From Paramecium sonneborni (Eukaryota; Ciliophora; Oligohymenophorea; Peniculida; Parameciidae): a stretch of DNA of 64,000 bases. Below, in pieces: positions 1 to 15,186 of this stretch. The position numbers were made by a program, and so were the translations under genes. Location of the stretch: NCBI GenBank assembly GCA_905182985.1, contig CAJJDN010000098.1, positions 253,895-317,894 on the forward strand, read 5' to 3'. Under the pieces are notes generated by a model. The model was given only the letters and a program-made list of their open reading frames with translations, made no database searches and had not been told where the DNA came from. Numbering within the stretch: position 1 is the first letter of the stretch; each line of letters starts with the position of its first letter.

Positions 1-569
1 TGAATTAATTATGCATTTCTTTTTTTAATGTATTATTCTTAAAATTCTTAATAATTTTTCAACCAAAAATAATTAAGAATATCATAAAAATAGGCTACAA
101 TTAATAGTCTTCTATTAATAAATTTAATTTATTAATTTCATCAAATTTGCAATTAAACATCTTAAAGAATTTTATACCTTTGATTATTCTATTAGTTTAA
201 GTTAGAATTGCAATTGCTAAGAATTTTGAGAAAAATACTATAATTTTTTGACAAAAGTCATAATTTTAGAGAATTCTTAAATAATGTTAGATTATGATAA
301 TTTTTTCTCTAAAATGATTGATTGATATTGTAGATTGACAGATTTAGTTTGAGGGTGGAAATAATTAATATATAATCATTTTAATTAAAGTTTTGAATTT
401 TAAATAAATTGCTTTTAAGATATTTCCAAAATACAAAGTGAGTTAAAAATCTTGTATTTTGAAATGTCTGTATATTAGATGAATTTAAATATTAAAAGAT
501 TTGACAAATAAATTGTGACTCAATATTTTTAATATTGAAAAAAAAAAAAAAAATTGAGCATTTTAATAA
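1..569. other. AT-rich stretch without a recognised gene
   Basis: No frame on either strand gives convincing protein when TGA is the only stop. A run of about 15 A lies near 540-553, just beyond the 3' end of the minus-strand gene that follows. It may contain the end of a neighbouring gene, but I cannot show this. Confidence 0.4.
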
Positions 570-1421
570 TCATTCATCCTATAGTGTTTTTGTTAATTTC
601 TAGTAGAATTTTTTGATATTATCAGCAAATTTAGCAGATTGAATATATTCATCTAACTAAATTGATGGTAAATAATTTAAAGTTACAAATTAGACTATTA
701 ATAACTTTTTTATCTTTTCTTCGTTCAATGCATAGAGAGGATGGTAAAAGAATAACTAATTCTATTCATCATATTTTGTAAATTCAAAATTTCCTATAGT
801 GACATTGAGTTGATATCTTTAAAAAAAGTATTCCCTTTATTAAGCTACATTTTTGAGTATTTAAGATAAAGTATTTTCTTATGTGAAAACCTTTTCCAAA
901 GCTCCATAATTCAATTTATAAAATGTTGTTTAAATATTATCAATGTTATCTGGACCTAATTAGAAGTTTGGAGTGGCATAGACATCTATAAAATGTGTAA
1001 AATTGAGTAAAGTAGAATTTCCCATAATTTCAATAAAATTGTCTTCTTATGTAATGATATTTCCAAACTCATTAGTAATACATATTGTTGATAATGGTAT
1101 CATATAGTTTTTATCAATGGCATTGTGAAAGCATTAAAATATTTCAAGCAAAATTTAGTTGATTTCATTCATCAACCCAGCCTCCTCTTAATTTTAGAAT
1201 AAATTAATCTTCAACGATTGTTAACAAGCTTTTGCCCATTCAAATAAATACTCTAAATTTGAATAGGTAAGATTTTAAGTCACATCATCCATCTATCCTA
1301 GGATCAATTCAAGTTGTATCTTAATTGATGATAAAGTTTATGTGATATTGTGTAAATGTATTTTACTTATCTTATCATAAACGTAACTGAAAATAAGACC
1401 GATATCATTAGTCTTGCTCAT
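570..1421 (-). CDS. Hypothetical protein, 283 aa
   Basis: One uninterrupted minus-strand frame of 284 codons runs from ATG (1419-1421) to TGA (570-572), with TAA/TAG read as Gln and no intron needed. The protein is acidic and soluble-looking, with no signal peptide, membrane segment or motif I recognise. Short blocks such as YHPLYALNEEKI look like real folded protein rather than chance translation. No adjacent gene hints at a role. The length, single stop and balanced amino-acid use make it a real gene; the function is unknown. Confidence 0.75.
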
Positions 1422-2040
1422 TATTAGTTATTGTTATTTATATAAATTAATCATAACCTAATTCTGAATCCCCCCTTTTTCTATATATTTATGATCTACT
1501 ACTATTAAGTTTCTAATTCACTTTCACTGATATTTTAACTTTTCCTTTTTAATTATTCAAATCCTAATTTTATTCTTTCTAAAAAAATACTCATATATAT
1601 GATTGTTATTTATAACCTATCCTTTTAAAAATATTATCTGAAAAATATATTTCTAATTTAAAAAAATACATCAATCGTAAAGAATTATTTGTTATAAATT
1701 TGTAACTATTCATCCAAAAGGTTTATGAATTAAACATAAATCTTTTTAAAACAATTTTAAAATTATAATTCCTTCATTAAATACTCAAAAAAAAACTTAT
1801 AATATAATTATATTAGAAGTGATTAAACTAATATAGAGATCATCAAAAGTTCTTGAGTATAAATATTAATTTCAGTTAAATTTATTTATTTTAATATAAA
1901 TAAATCATAATATAAATATACGAATGTTTTATGACGATTAGTTGTTTAAAACTATTTGAGAAATACTTAAATTTTTGTTCTTTAAGATACTATAATTTAA
2001 TTCTGAAAATATTGAAAAATAGAAATTAAATAATAATTCA

Positions 2041-3010
2041 AAACTTAAAGACCAAGAACAATCAAGAAAATTTGGATAATAAATATTAATCATTTTTATT
2101 AAGATATCGTATTTATTGAATGGTATACTTAAATTTTATCATATTGAATTAGAGTGATGTGATAATTAGAAAAATTTTAATATCTAAAAGATGAAATCTA
2201 GAATCAAGAAAGAAAAAAAGTTCCAGGAATATATTAATTACTGGCAAAACTGTTATACAAATAAATTGTAAATCTAATAATTAAAAATCATTTAAGAAAT
2301 TTGTTATTTTGTGATGGTTAAGCACAAGAATATATGAAAAAGGTATTCATCTCTTTTGAATAAGATCTTAATCCCTTTAATGATGATCAATATATAAGAG
2401 TAAATATATTTAGTAGAAGTAAACAATAATTTTAGAATTTTAGATAAAATTTATAAAATTGAAAATCAATTAATATTAGTATTAGTATTTATGTAGATAT
2501 ATATTTTATTAAATTTCTTTAGTTAATAATCAAAGGCTTAATGTCAATTTGTTAATCCTAGTTTCAAAAAATATTTGCAAATCGAATTTTTAATATATTG
2601 CTCCATTATTCTTTATATCCAAATTATTACATAAATATATTATGGATAACGGAGTTCTAAAATAATTTACTTATCTAAATTTCAAGATGAATTGGCTTAA
2701 ATCATTAATTAATTATCCAAAACTATAAAATTATTATCTGTTTTAAAGTATAATAAAAAAATTGTATAAATATTATTTTTTAATACAGCCAATACGTATC
2801 TTTGAAATCCTTTTAAATATTAGATAATTTATTTATTATAATTTATGATTATTAAAAAGGTTCATATTGATTATGAATTTGATCTATTATAGACTATAAA
2901 GTTAGAAAAGATTATTAGTATTTAGAAATAGTCTCATACTTTGATATATTAAATTATAAAAGAATTTAATATTTAGGCTGACTTAACTTTATTTAATTTT
3001 TGATATTATA
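2041..3010 (+). pseudogene. Unresolved coding-like stretch, possibly a decayed gene
   Basis: Several short plus-strand pieces look like protein in the ciliate code but lie in different frames. One from ATG 2191 may be joined by a 20-nt intron (GTTATT...TTAAG) to a piece containing KKVFISFEQDLNPFNDD, ending at a TGA near 2461. A second frame is open from about 2461 to 2808, and a third piece (KKVHIDYEFDLLQTIK) ends at a TGA near 3000. I could not join these into one clean gene. It may be a relic, or a poorly read gene with several introns. The surrounding 1422-2040 and 3011-3182 show nothing clear. Confidence 0.3.
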
Positions 3011-3182
3011 TAAAAGAGCAGTTTAAGTAATAATAAATCGTTAACATATAAATTGATTGGGATGAATAGATGAGATTATGAAATTAGAATGGATTGGAAC
3101 AAATATTAAATTTAAGTCTATAAAATATATGTATATAATAATGATTGTATAACAATAATATATAATAAATTAATATAGAATT

Positions 3183-4581
3183 ATGGGATAGAAGAGTTCA
3201 AAGGAGAAGAATTCAGGTTTATCGAATGGATAAATTTCTAATTTTTAAAGCCATATATAAATTACAAAAGATCCTGTAACTGGTAAATTATTAGGTGTAC
3301 CGAAAGAATGGGCTGATCTGAATGGTCTTAAATTAGATATAGGTAGAATATGGCATAATAATTTAAGACTAAAATAAAACAGTGGAGACTAAGAACTTGC
3401 CTAGCTCAGTTTAACCATCGGAGCTACCAGAAGCAATTCTTGATTTAATTAATGAACCTATAATGAGTGCACCTTTTAATGTTCAACATAAAATACATAT
3501 TGAAATAGATGCAACAGCTTAATTAGGTTTGAAAGGATTACCTGAAGAATGGATTGAGAAATTAAAGAAAGCAGAAATTTAGAAGTCAGATATTGAATAA
3601 AATCCATAGGCTATGATATAAATTATTTCAAATTATGAAGAAGGTGTATATAGACAAACTAAATTGACAATGCCAACGAATGATGAATTTATTAAATAAG
3701 TGATGGATATCAAATTTATTGAATAAGATCCTTCTTAATTATATAAATTTACTGATTAATTAGGAAAGGGAGCAATGTGTAAAGTTTATAAAGCGACACA
3801 TAGAAATACAAATGATGAAGTTGCAGTGAGAGTTATGAAAATAGGAAATGATATTCAAAGAATCAAAGTAGAAATAGCATTAATGAAAATGTGTGCAAAT
3901 CAAAATATTGTTAAATATTATGATTCTTATTTATTTTAATAATGCTTATTCATGGTAGTTGAATATTTAGATGGTGGATGTTTGACAGAAATCATATATT
4001 AGAATTTTAAATCTATGAAAGAACCTGAAATTGCTTATATTTGTGGAGAAATTCTAGCAGGACTAAATTATATGCATAAAAAAAAGAAAATTCATAGAGA
4101 TTTAAAGAGTGATAATATTCTCATGAATAAAAAGGGTGAAATTAAAATTGCTGATTTTGGATTTGCTACTTAATTAACTGCAGAAAGATAACACAGAAAA
4201 TCTGTTGTTGGAACACCTGCTTGGATGTCACCTGAATTAATTCTTAAATAAGATTATGATGAAAAAGTAGATATATGGAGTGTAGGAATTATTGCTATAG
4301 AATTAGCATAAGGTGAACCACCTTATTTAAGAGTACCACCATTAAAAGCTATGTATTCAATTACTGCTAATGATCCTCCAAGATTACCTAATAAATTCTC
4401 TAAATAATTCTAAGAATTTATCGAAAAAGTTTTAGATAAAAATTCTAAAACAAGATTAACAGCTGAATAAGCACTATAATTACCCTTCTTTAAAAATAGA
4501 AATAAAGAAGGAGTCTTATAAATGATCCTCAATAAAAAAAATATTCCTTTAAATGAATTAATTAAATAAGCTCCAAAATGA
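3183..4581 (+). CDS. PAK-type (STE20) Ser/Thr protein kinase with two CRIB-like modules, 457 aa
   Basis: A p21-activated-kinase-like enzyme that would phosphorylate Ser/Thr downstream of Rho/Rac-type GTPases. A 25-nt intron (3343-3367) restores one frame of 458 codons. The N-terminus carries two CRIB-like modules, at about residues 18-46 (DPVTGKLLGVPKEW) and 85-145 (SAPFNVQHKIHIEID, then GLPEEW and NPQAM as in PAK autoinhibitory segments). The kinase domain begins near residue 185, with a GKGAMCKV loop, HRDLKSDN, DFGF and GTPAWMSPE. The beta-3 motif usually read as VAIK is VAVRVM here, so the ATP-binding Lys is Arg. The STE20 family assignment is firm. Catalytic activity is uncertain because of that residue. 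Confidence 0.9.
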
Positions 4582-4621
4582 ATTAAATAAGTTTATAAAT
4601 AAATTAAAATTAATTATTTTT

Positions 4622-6154
4622 ATGATTGCAGATATTTTACAAAAAAAGGACTATCATTTTATTAAAATTATAGGAAAAGGCGCTTTTGCTAATGTTTATC
4701 TTGCTGAAAATAAAAAAAAAGAACTATTTGCTATCAAAGTTATTTCAATAGATCTAGAGGAATCTAAAGAATCAGAAAAATAGCTTTAATATTTTGAATA
4801 GGAAATTCACATTTACAAAAACACACAAAATGAAAATTTAGTGTCTTTGATAGAAGAGTTTAGAGAAAACCATACAATCTATTGTGTTTTTGAATATTGT
4901 AGCAAGGGAGATTTAAATAATTTCCTTAAAAATTGTACCTTAAATGAGTCTGAAATAAAATCAATATTTATTGAAATATTAAAAGGAATAAAATATTTAC
5001 ATTCAAATAGAATAGTTCACAGAGACTTAAAAATTGATAATATTTTGATTACAGAAAATAATGTTGTAAAAATAGCTGATTTTGGATTTGCAAAGTATTT
5101 TACTTAAGGAGATATTTTAACATCTTATTGTGGAACACCTGCAACAATGGCCCCAGAAGTTTTAAAGTAATCAAAGTATTTATTATTAGTTAAGAAAAAT
5201 ATGATTATAAATGCGATATTTGGTCATTAGGTGTGATACTTTATTATATGATATATAGGAAGTATCATTGGAATACTAAAATAAAAAGCTTATAAGATTT
5301 ATAAAAAGAATTGTAAAACTTTAAAGTATCTTATTTTTTTTTAAATTAAATAGATTATTTTTGATGATAATAGATTTAATTTATCATAATCAGGAAAAGA
5401 CTTACTATTTAGAATGCTTGAATCAAATTAACAAAAAAGAATTGATTATGATGAATTGTTCTCTCATCCATGGTTGGGAGGAGCTCTAAATGATAATTAT
5501 AGAATATCAAAGATAGTTATTAAAAAAGGATTTGATAGTAAAATAATTGGAGAAATCGCCTCTAAAATTAGAAAATAAAAAAATGAATTACTAGATATCA
5601 TTTAAAATCTATAAACTTTATCCAAAAATTAAGATGCTAAATAATTGTTCAATAATCTATATGATATAATTAATAAAGAACACTAAGTAATTTATTATTT
5701 AAATTAATAGTTTAATTTATAATGTGAAGGGATAATATATAAATAGCATTCTTAAATTGTTGATTATAAGGTTGAATCATTCTAGACTTTATAGAAAGTT
5801 TATGAGAAAATTAAATTTGAGTATCTAGATATATAACCAATTGAACAAAAACTTATGTTGTTTTTAGAAGTTTACCATCTTTCAAATAGTCTTACAATAA
5901 CTCTATAGTAAAAATATTCTTAGGAAGAGCTTGATAAAATTACATAAAATATCTAAGAATTTGAGATGGATCAAACGAGAGAAGATTTAGATAAATTTTA
6001 CAAATTAGAAGTACAAGAATTAGATCCAATTCTAAGAAAAAATGTAGAAAACTTTTTCAAAGCTCGTTGCATATTTAATTTTGGAACTGAAATCTAAAGT
6101 TAACATTAACCATTTTTATCTTAAATTTCAAAAGAAATTTAATAGAAATATTGA
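4622..6154 (+). CDS. ULK/Atg1-like Ser/Thr protein kinase, 493 aa
   Basis: The gene starts 40 bp after the PAK-like gene on the same strand. Two introns (5167-5189 and 5326-5353) give 494 codons ending at TGA 6152-6154. The N-terminal kinase domain has GKGAFANVYLAENK, AIKVI with the ATP-binding Lys, HRDLKIDNIL, DFGFAKYF and a GTPATMAPEVL activation segment, followed by CDIWSLGVILY. The order and spacing resemble ULK/Atg1 kinases, which act in autophagy and, as ciliate-expanded paralogs, in other signalling. The C-terminal 200 or so residues are Lys/Gln/Glu-rich helices without a recognised domain. It could instead be a divergent CAMK-group member. Confidence 0.85.
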
Positions 6155-6282
6155 AAAAATAAATCAGATAAAGTTTATTTTATTTTAATTAAAAATTTTA
6201 TTTATCTATTGAAAGTCTTCAGAATAATTTACGATAAAAAATGACTTAAATAATAAATTCTATTAAAACTAATTATATAAGG

Positions 6283-9200
6283 TCATTTCTTAATTATATT
6301 ATAGCGTATTAATTAAGCTCTGATAATTTTCTCTTTTTAAATAATATCATTTGGCATGTATGATTTATAAACTAATCGATAAAAGGAGAAGGTCTTATTA
6401 AGTTGATTTACCAAATACATTTCAGCAATTACCAAAAATACTATTAATTAAAATAATTGCATAACAATTAGCAATACTAAAATTAATGTGATATTTGAAT
6501 CAATTAATTAATTTAAATCCTTGAATATTTAATTGATTTAATACCTTAGCCCATTCTGTAAGTAAAGTCTTAAAAGCTCTTTTAATATAGTCTATACAGG
6601 AATTAAAATTCCAAATCTATTTGTTATTGATAAATCCAAATCTATCAATATTTAATAATACGTAATCCTGCACATTAGAAAGGAAATACTAATTAAATGC
6701 AATGATTCCATCTTTTAATTTTCCATTAATTAAAGTTTCACAATCACTCTGCTCAGTTTAAGTTAATACTAAAGTTAATATAAATTAGATACAGGTATAA
6801 TTAAATAAATAACTACAAAGATTACTAAAATAAACTGCTTGGAATCCATTATAAAATTCTCCATAACCAGGATTATTAATAGAAGGAGTTTGCTTGATAG
6901 TTTCAATTTGATTTTCAAGCAAACTCTGAACTTATGGAAGGAAATTTGATTAATAATTGTCTTCATTATAGTATCGTTCCTTAACAGATACCAAAAGTAA
7001 TTAATTATCAGAAAAGTCAGAGATTGTTACGTATCCAATAGTAATGATATTACTAATGTTACTACTTGCTTATTTAAGAGTTAAGAAAAAAGCTAAAGAA
7101 GCTCCTGCAGATAATAAAACTAAAATTATGTAGGTTGCATATAATTTAAGAGTTAACTATTTTAGCAATTATCTATCAATAATATTTTTTTCCCTCTTCT
7201 TATTCATATTTTATTCTTCTTCTTCATTGATTAAGAGGAAGTTTTATTGCATCTGAAAATTATTTTTAGATGAGAGAGAATTGAATCTTTAATAAACACT
7301 TTTTGGTTAAATTCCACTGATTTCTAAATCTTTTGTGATTATGTACTTGAATTAATTTTCAATGAATTTTTATTGTTTAACTATTTTATTTAAATCATTC
7401 TTTTAGATCAGTATGAAAATTTTTAAAACAGCTTTAAAAGTTTGACTGATCCAAAAGATTATAATAAGTAATCCAAAAAAACCTATAGCTAAGAGAGAAC
7501 CTTCAATGCTAAGTATGATTACAACAAAATCAGAAATGGAATCTGATTTGTCCAAAACAACAGTTTATAACTCCATAACAGCATTATTTAGTTAATTATA
7601 TAATTATGGTATGGTCACAAAACGAATAAACTTAACAATAGGATCTGAAGGACTTATTATTTCTAATAAAGGAGCATCCATCATTGAAATTTAGTGTTCT
7701 AACATAATAAACTTTGAGAAGATATCTTTATTATCTAAAGTAAGAGTAGTATTAGCTGCACCTATAATTGATTCATCAGATATTGGAGTAGAATAAAATA
7801 TATTATCATCAAGAAAAGTTTAAAGTTGATCTAAATCTTGTATTTAAATTTTAAGAAATTCATAACTCTACTAAATTGAAGATAATTGATAACTATAATA
7901 AGTTAATTTATCTTTCATTCCTATCTCATTAAAATCAGAATCTTCTCTAAATATTAGGAGATCTAACAATGTATCATAAGTTTCTATCATTGTTGTTTAC
8001 ATTTAAGATAATGCCAATATTCTTTATGATTAAGATATCATAGGGTTGAATTCTAGAAAAGGTTTAAGAAAATATGTCAATAGATTTAAGGTTATAATGG
8101 CAACAAACATAATTCTCAAAAACCAAGTTAAATATGCAATCTTTATTAAAAATTTACGAGGTTTATTATTATCTTCCTTTCTATATATATTATCTCCAGC
8201 ATTTAGTGAGAAATTAAGTGCTCCTTATTACATTTTAAATTATTGTTAGAAAGTATCCCAATTTATCATCTTATTAAATGCTTTACTATCAATTAATAGA
8301 TCTTTGTCATCATCTAATTCTTAAACTTAAACTTAAACTTGGCCATTCATTTGATAACCTAAATTTCCTTTAGATTATTTATCTTTTATAAGAGGAATCT
8401 TAGGAGCAGATTTTATATCTACCGGACTTATTTATTATTTTGTATCACTTTCACTTACCATAGATACAAATTTTGAATTTTCAAATTGATTTGCTAAATT
8501 TGTGGCTGATAATTTTGATCCTCTCCCCCCTAAATCTCTTGAAGGTTAAATATTTTTTAAAAACACAGATTATTTACGATTTCCATCCCTTTCTCTAGCT
8601 ACTCTTTTTATTTTCATTATTTCATTTATTGAAATAATTTTTATAATACCGACTCTTTCATCTTTAATTTTTAGAAATTATATTGTACAATTCACCTTAT
8701 AAGTACGAGTTTTTTACTCTTATATAAGTTTCTAATAAATTTCTACCAATAATTCATAAAAGTTTCTAAATCATAAGATTAATAAATTACACATCATCTT
8801 AACATCTTTTCATTTCTGCTGCTTTTTAAAACATTAACCTAGCTTTTTTTCTAAATTCTCTTTGTTATGTTCCTTATTTGATAAATAATTTTTCCTTTTT
8901 CTTAACTTGATCAACAACTTCTTCTTACTTAACTTACTGAAATAATAATAACTATATAATACTTCATCTTATTATTTTTTTAATTAGTACATCTTAGATT
9001 TCTAAGTAGTATAATAATCAATAATTTTATCCATATTTTCTGGAATTTTCATTCTAAATTGAATTTATTCACCGCTATTTATTTTACCTTCTAAGATTTT
9101 AATTCCTTTAATTTTTTCAATAATTTCATCTCTAGTAGCATTATCTTCACTGAAAGCATCTTTTTCTTTAATTCCCAAAGTTTAAATTTTTTAATAATTA

Positions 9201-12200
9201 TTTTAAAATTAAGTTTCTTTGAGTTGATTAATCTATTCTTCAGCCCTTCTTTCCATTTCTTAATTAAGATTTTAGATTTTATCAAATTATCCTAATTATT
9301 TATTAAAATCTTCAAATTCATTTTTATCACTAATTGAACTCATTTAGTGTTATAAGAATTTATCTCTTTCATTTTAGACAACTAATTATTGTTGTTATTA
9401 TTAGACTTATTAATCAATAGATTATTATGGTAATAAAACTTTAGATCCAAAATCAAGATCTGAATACATACCTTATATAGGTTTTCCTAATGATTATTTG
9501 AGTGAAGCAGAACCTAACATATTAACATTGATTCTTGGTTTGCTAGAATTTGATAATTGATTTTCAAGGACATTTTATTGATGAATAATTTTTTAAACAG
9601 GTTTTTTTGGATTTTTCATCATTCCAAAAATGGATAGATCTCTTTCTTCATTAATTAAAGGAGCAATTCTAGAATATTAAATTAGTTTAGGAGCAAACAA
9701 TAGCATGTTAAAAAGAATGAATTCAGAGGAAACTTTTTTAAAAAGACTAGGGTCAAGATTAAGTCCTTAGAGTACATTATTTGTCATTCCATTAATTTCC
9801 CAATCATTATTTAGAATCATGTAATCATGTTTTTTTTCATTATCAAAATCAGTAGGTCTAACCATAATAACAAATTATGATAGACCATTTAAATCAACAT
9901 ATAATTTAAGGAATTTCCATGCAGTAAACATAATTCCAGATTTATGAAGACAATAAATCTTTCTTTGAGAATAGAGAGAGCTAGTTCTACCTGTTTGTTT
10001 ATAATCATTTAAAATTTGAGGATGTACTTTACTATAAACATCAGGCATTAAATTTATAATAGGTAATCTAAAGTTTTAATACATAATTACTTTTTAATTA
10101 CTTCTTCACTTGAATATCCAAATATTCGAGTAAATTATTTATTTACTTTGAGAATTTAAGATTAAATATCATCACTAGCTTATATAATGCATGCTTTTCT
10201 ATCAAATATTATCTTCCTGTTTTTTATTTCTATTTTATCATTATCTAAATATCCTGATTTAACACTATTTACATCCTCTTCAGCATTGTGTTCTTACAAT
10301 TCTTCAGAAAAGATATCATTCTCATTTACTTAAAAACCCTAAAAATTGTCTAGAATTCTATTCTTGATCTTTTTATTCAAAATATAAAGTGTAAACCAGG
10401 CATAATAAAATTTCCATTTCTTCTTAAATTCAAGATAATTAGTAATTGTTATCCATAAATGTTTTGTCTCTTCTATTTTTTTAAATTACATTTATAAAAG
10501 ATTATCCATCTCACTCATATCAATAGTTGTCTATTGAAGATTATTCCAAAATACACAATTCTATTTCAAAATATTCGTTATATTATTTTTTATTGAATCT
10601 ATCTATTCTTCTACAAATAAAGCATTTTCTATTTCTAATTTACCTTTATAACTGTCGCTATTTTTATGACGTATAAATTTTATTATTTTCCATTTTAATT
10701 AATAAGATTTATATCTATCCAATAAAAAGGTAAATCTCTTCTCTAAATCAGACAATATATGCAAAGCAATCTAATGATTATGAAATTTGCTAAACATAAA
10801 CCTAAACTATTTATTAAATTATTACCTAGCATAAAGTATTTATACACCAATATCATTAGGTCTTTCACCTAAATATGTTTCAATCCAACTTTTTATTAGA
10901 AATTTCATAATTATTGCCTTCATTGTAATCCATTCCTCAACTCTCACTTCTTTTCTCTTTTTTGAATCGTATACTTTTTTTTTTTTGCAAAAACATCTTC
11001 CTTCTCCTTTTATTACAGGATGTTAACATTCAAAATCCAAATGTCTCTACAGAATTCCTTTGAAATAAGTATCAATTGAAATATCAGTTATAGAAACCTC
11101 TAGGAATGCTAAGGTTGTATATATTTATTTATGTAAATCCTCAGGAGTAAGAGAACGAATATCAAATTAAATACTTAGACTTTAAGCATTTCTTAAATTA
11201 TAACTAAATACTAGCAACAGAAACAGCAAATTAAATACAAAGTAAACGCTAAAGTTTTCAACGCTTGTATCTGAATTCTAACTTCGATGCAATTCATCTA
11301 TAATTGATGAGAACGTTGTACTAATCATTAATATCAATAGTATAATAAATAATGATCTAGTATATTTAGTACCAAAAGCTAAGAAACCACTCCCTAAAAG
11401 AATATTTATTAAAAATAATGTGTAAATTGTAAAGGATATTACCATGAATAACCAAAAAAAAGTGTATATATTAGTGCTTCAATATAATATTCATATTTAT
11501 ACCTAAATACAACTAGAAAAGCTAATACAAAACGGCTCAACTGGTAACAAGTTAAATAAATAACATTTTCTCCATTAAAACAATCTTTTTTATTTTCCCA
11601 ATTATTTTGAAACAAAGAAGTTAATACAATTATATTTAGTAAACCACATAACAATCCTAAAATAGCCAACAATGTTAAAATTAATCTGACTCCATCAAAA
11701 TTACATGTTTCCTCTTAATTACATAGACAAAATTCAAAACATGTTATCATGCTAGGAAAAAACATTAACCAAATATAAATATCGCAAAGGAATACAAATA
11801 ACTATTGTATTAATATATATTTCTTACTTTTCCAATAAACTTTTTTCTTGGCTTGTATTCTGGTCCTAAAATATATATCATTAAATATAGTAGAGTCAAG
11901 CCTATAGTAAAGATTAATGCTATTGCAAAGATGAAATACGAAAAGTTAGTGTCTATTCTCAATAAACTGAGGAGATCTACATATTAACAAGCTCTCAAAA
12001 TTTAATTTAATAAGGTGCTCTCGGTTGAATAGTGTAAGTCTGCTAGGTGCTTATATCAGAATATAAAGATGAGACTTACTAAGCAATATAACTCAAAGCT
12101 TAATGAAAAAACGAAACAATCAACATGATAGTAACTTTTGAGAAACCTGATGCTCTTAATTTTAAAAAATCGTTAAACAATTTGAAATTTATTTCTAAGC

Positions 12201-12279
12201 CTTGTCCTGATCGCTTCTTCTCTAAATATTTGTCTTATTATTATAGAGTAGGAATCTCTGGTTCTGGCTATTATTTCAT
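6283..12279 (-). CDS. Large multi-spanning membrane protein with PAS domain, TmcB-like
   Basis: A single large gene of about 1,900 aa. The N-terminus begins MKQQPEPEIPTLQQQD and then has several hydrophobic spans (for example LLYLMIYILG and LTLLAILGLLCGLLNIIV). Around 9.9-10.1 kb a PAS-like module contains FGYSSEEVIKK, NLMPDVYSKVHP and LHKSGIMFTAWKF, and continues through VNCTIQFLKIKDERVG near 8.7 kb. The C-terminus has more spans, ending with one at about 6.4 kb. This layout matches the ciliate/amoeba 'tiny macrocysts B' family, proposed membrane sensors. Introns of 23-26 nt are needed (for example near 10.1, 11.8 and 12.05 kb). Not every splice site was checked, so the family and ends are surer than the exact protein. 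Confidence 0.8.
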
Positions 12280-12631
12280 ATTTTTAATATCAAAAATATT
12301 ATATAACAAAATTTTATATATTTTATATGTTTACACTTTATAATTAAGAATGATGAATTTTCTTTATTAAATTTAATGATAAAATTAAAATTAATGAACA
12401 AGAATTCAGAATTGCTAATTTAATAAAAAATCTATAATTTTGTTTGATCTTAAAATACCAAATCATAAAATCTAATTTTAAAATATGATGGAGTATGATC
12501 ATTCATGTGATCATATGAGTAAGATCAAAAAGTTGACTTTTTCATTTTGTATTTGATAACTTACTAAATTAAAATTTGTAGAATAAAATTAAATTAATAT
12601 ATAATTATAATTTCTAATAGAATATATGTAA
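12280..12631. other. Spacer between TmcB-like gene and PKG gene
   Basis: AT-rich spacer lying between the start of the TmcB-like gene and the 3' end of the next minus-strand gene. It should hold the TmcB promoter and the PKG 3' UTR. No motif stands out. Confidence 0.5.
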
Positions 12632-15130
<2,499 letters not shown>

Positions 15131-15186
15131 TCATTTAATATACAAACTTAAATAATTTTTAATACCAAATAATAATCTTATTTACT

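Noticed and set aside
12125..12343. Plus-strand frame of about 72 codons
   Set aside because: It overlaps, in antisense, the true N-terminal exon of the TmcB-like gene (MKQQPEPEIPTLQQQ...), which has far better protein character.
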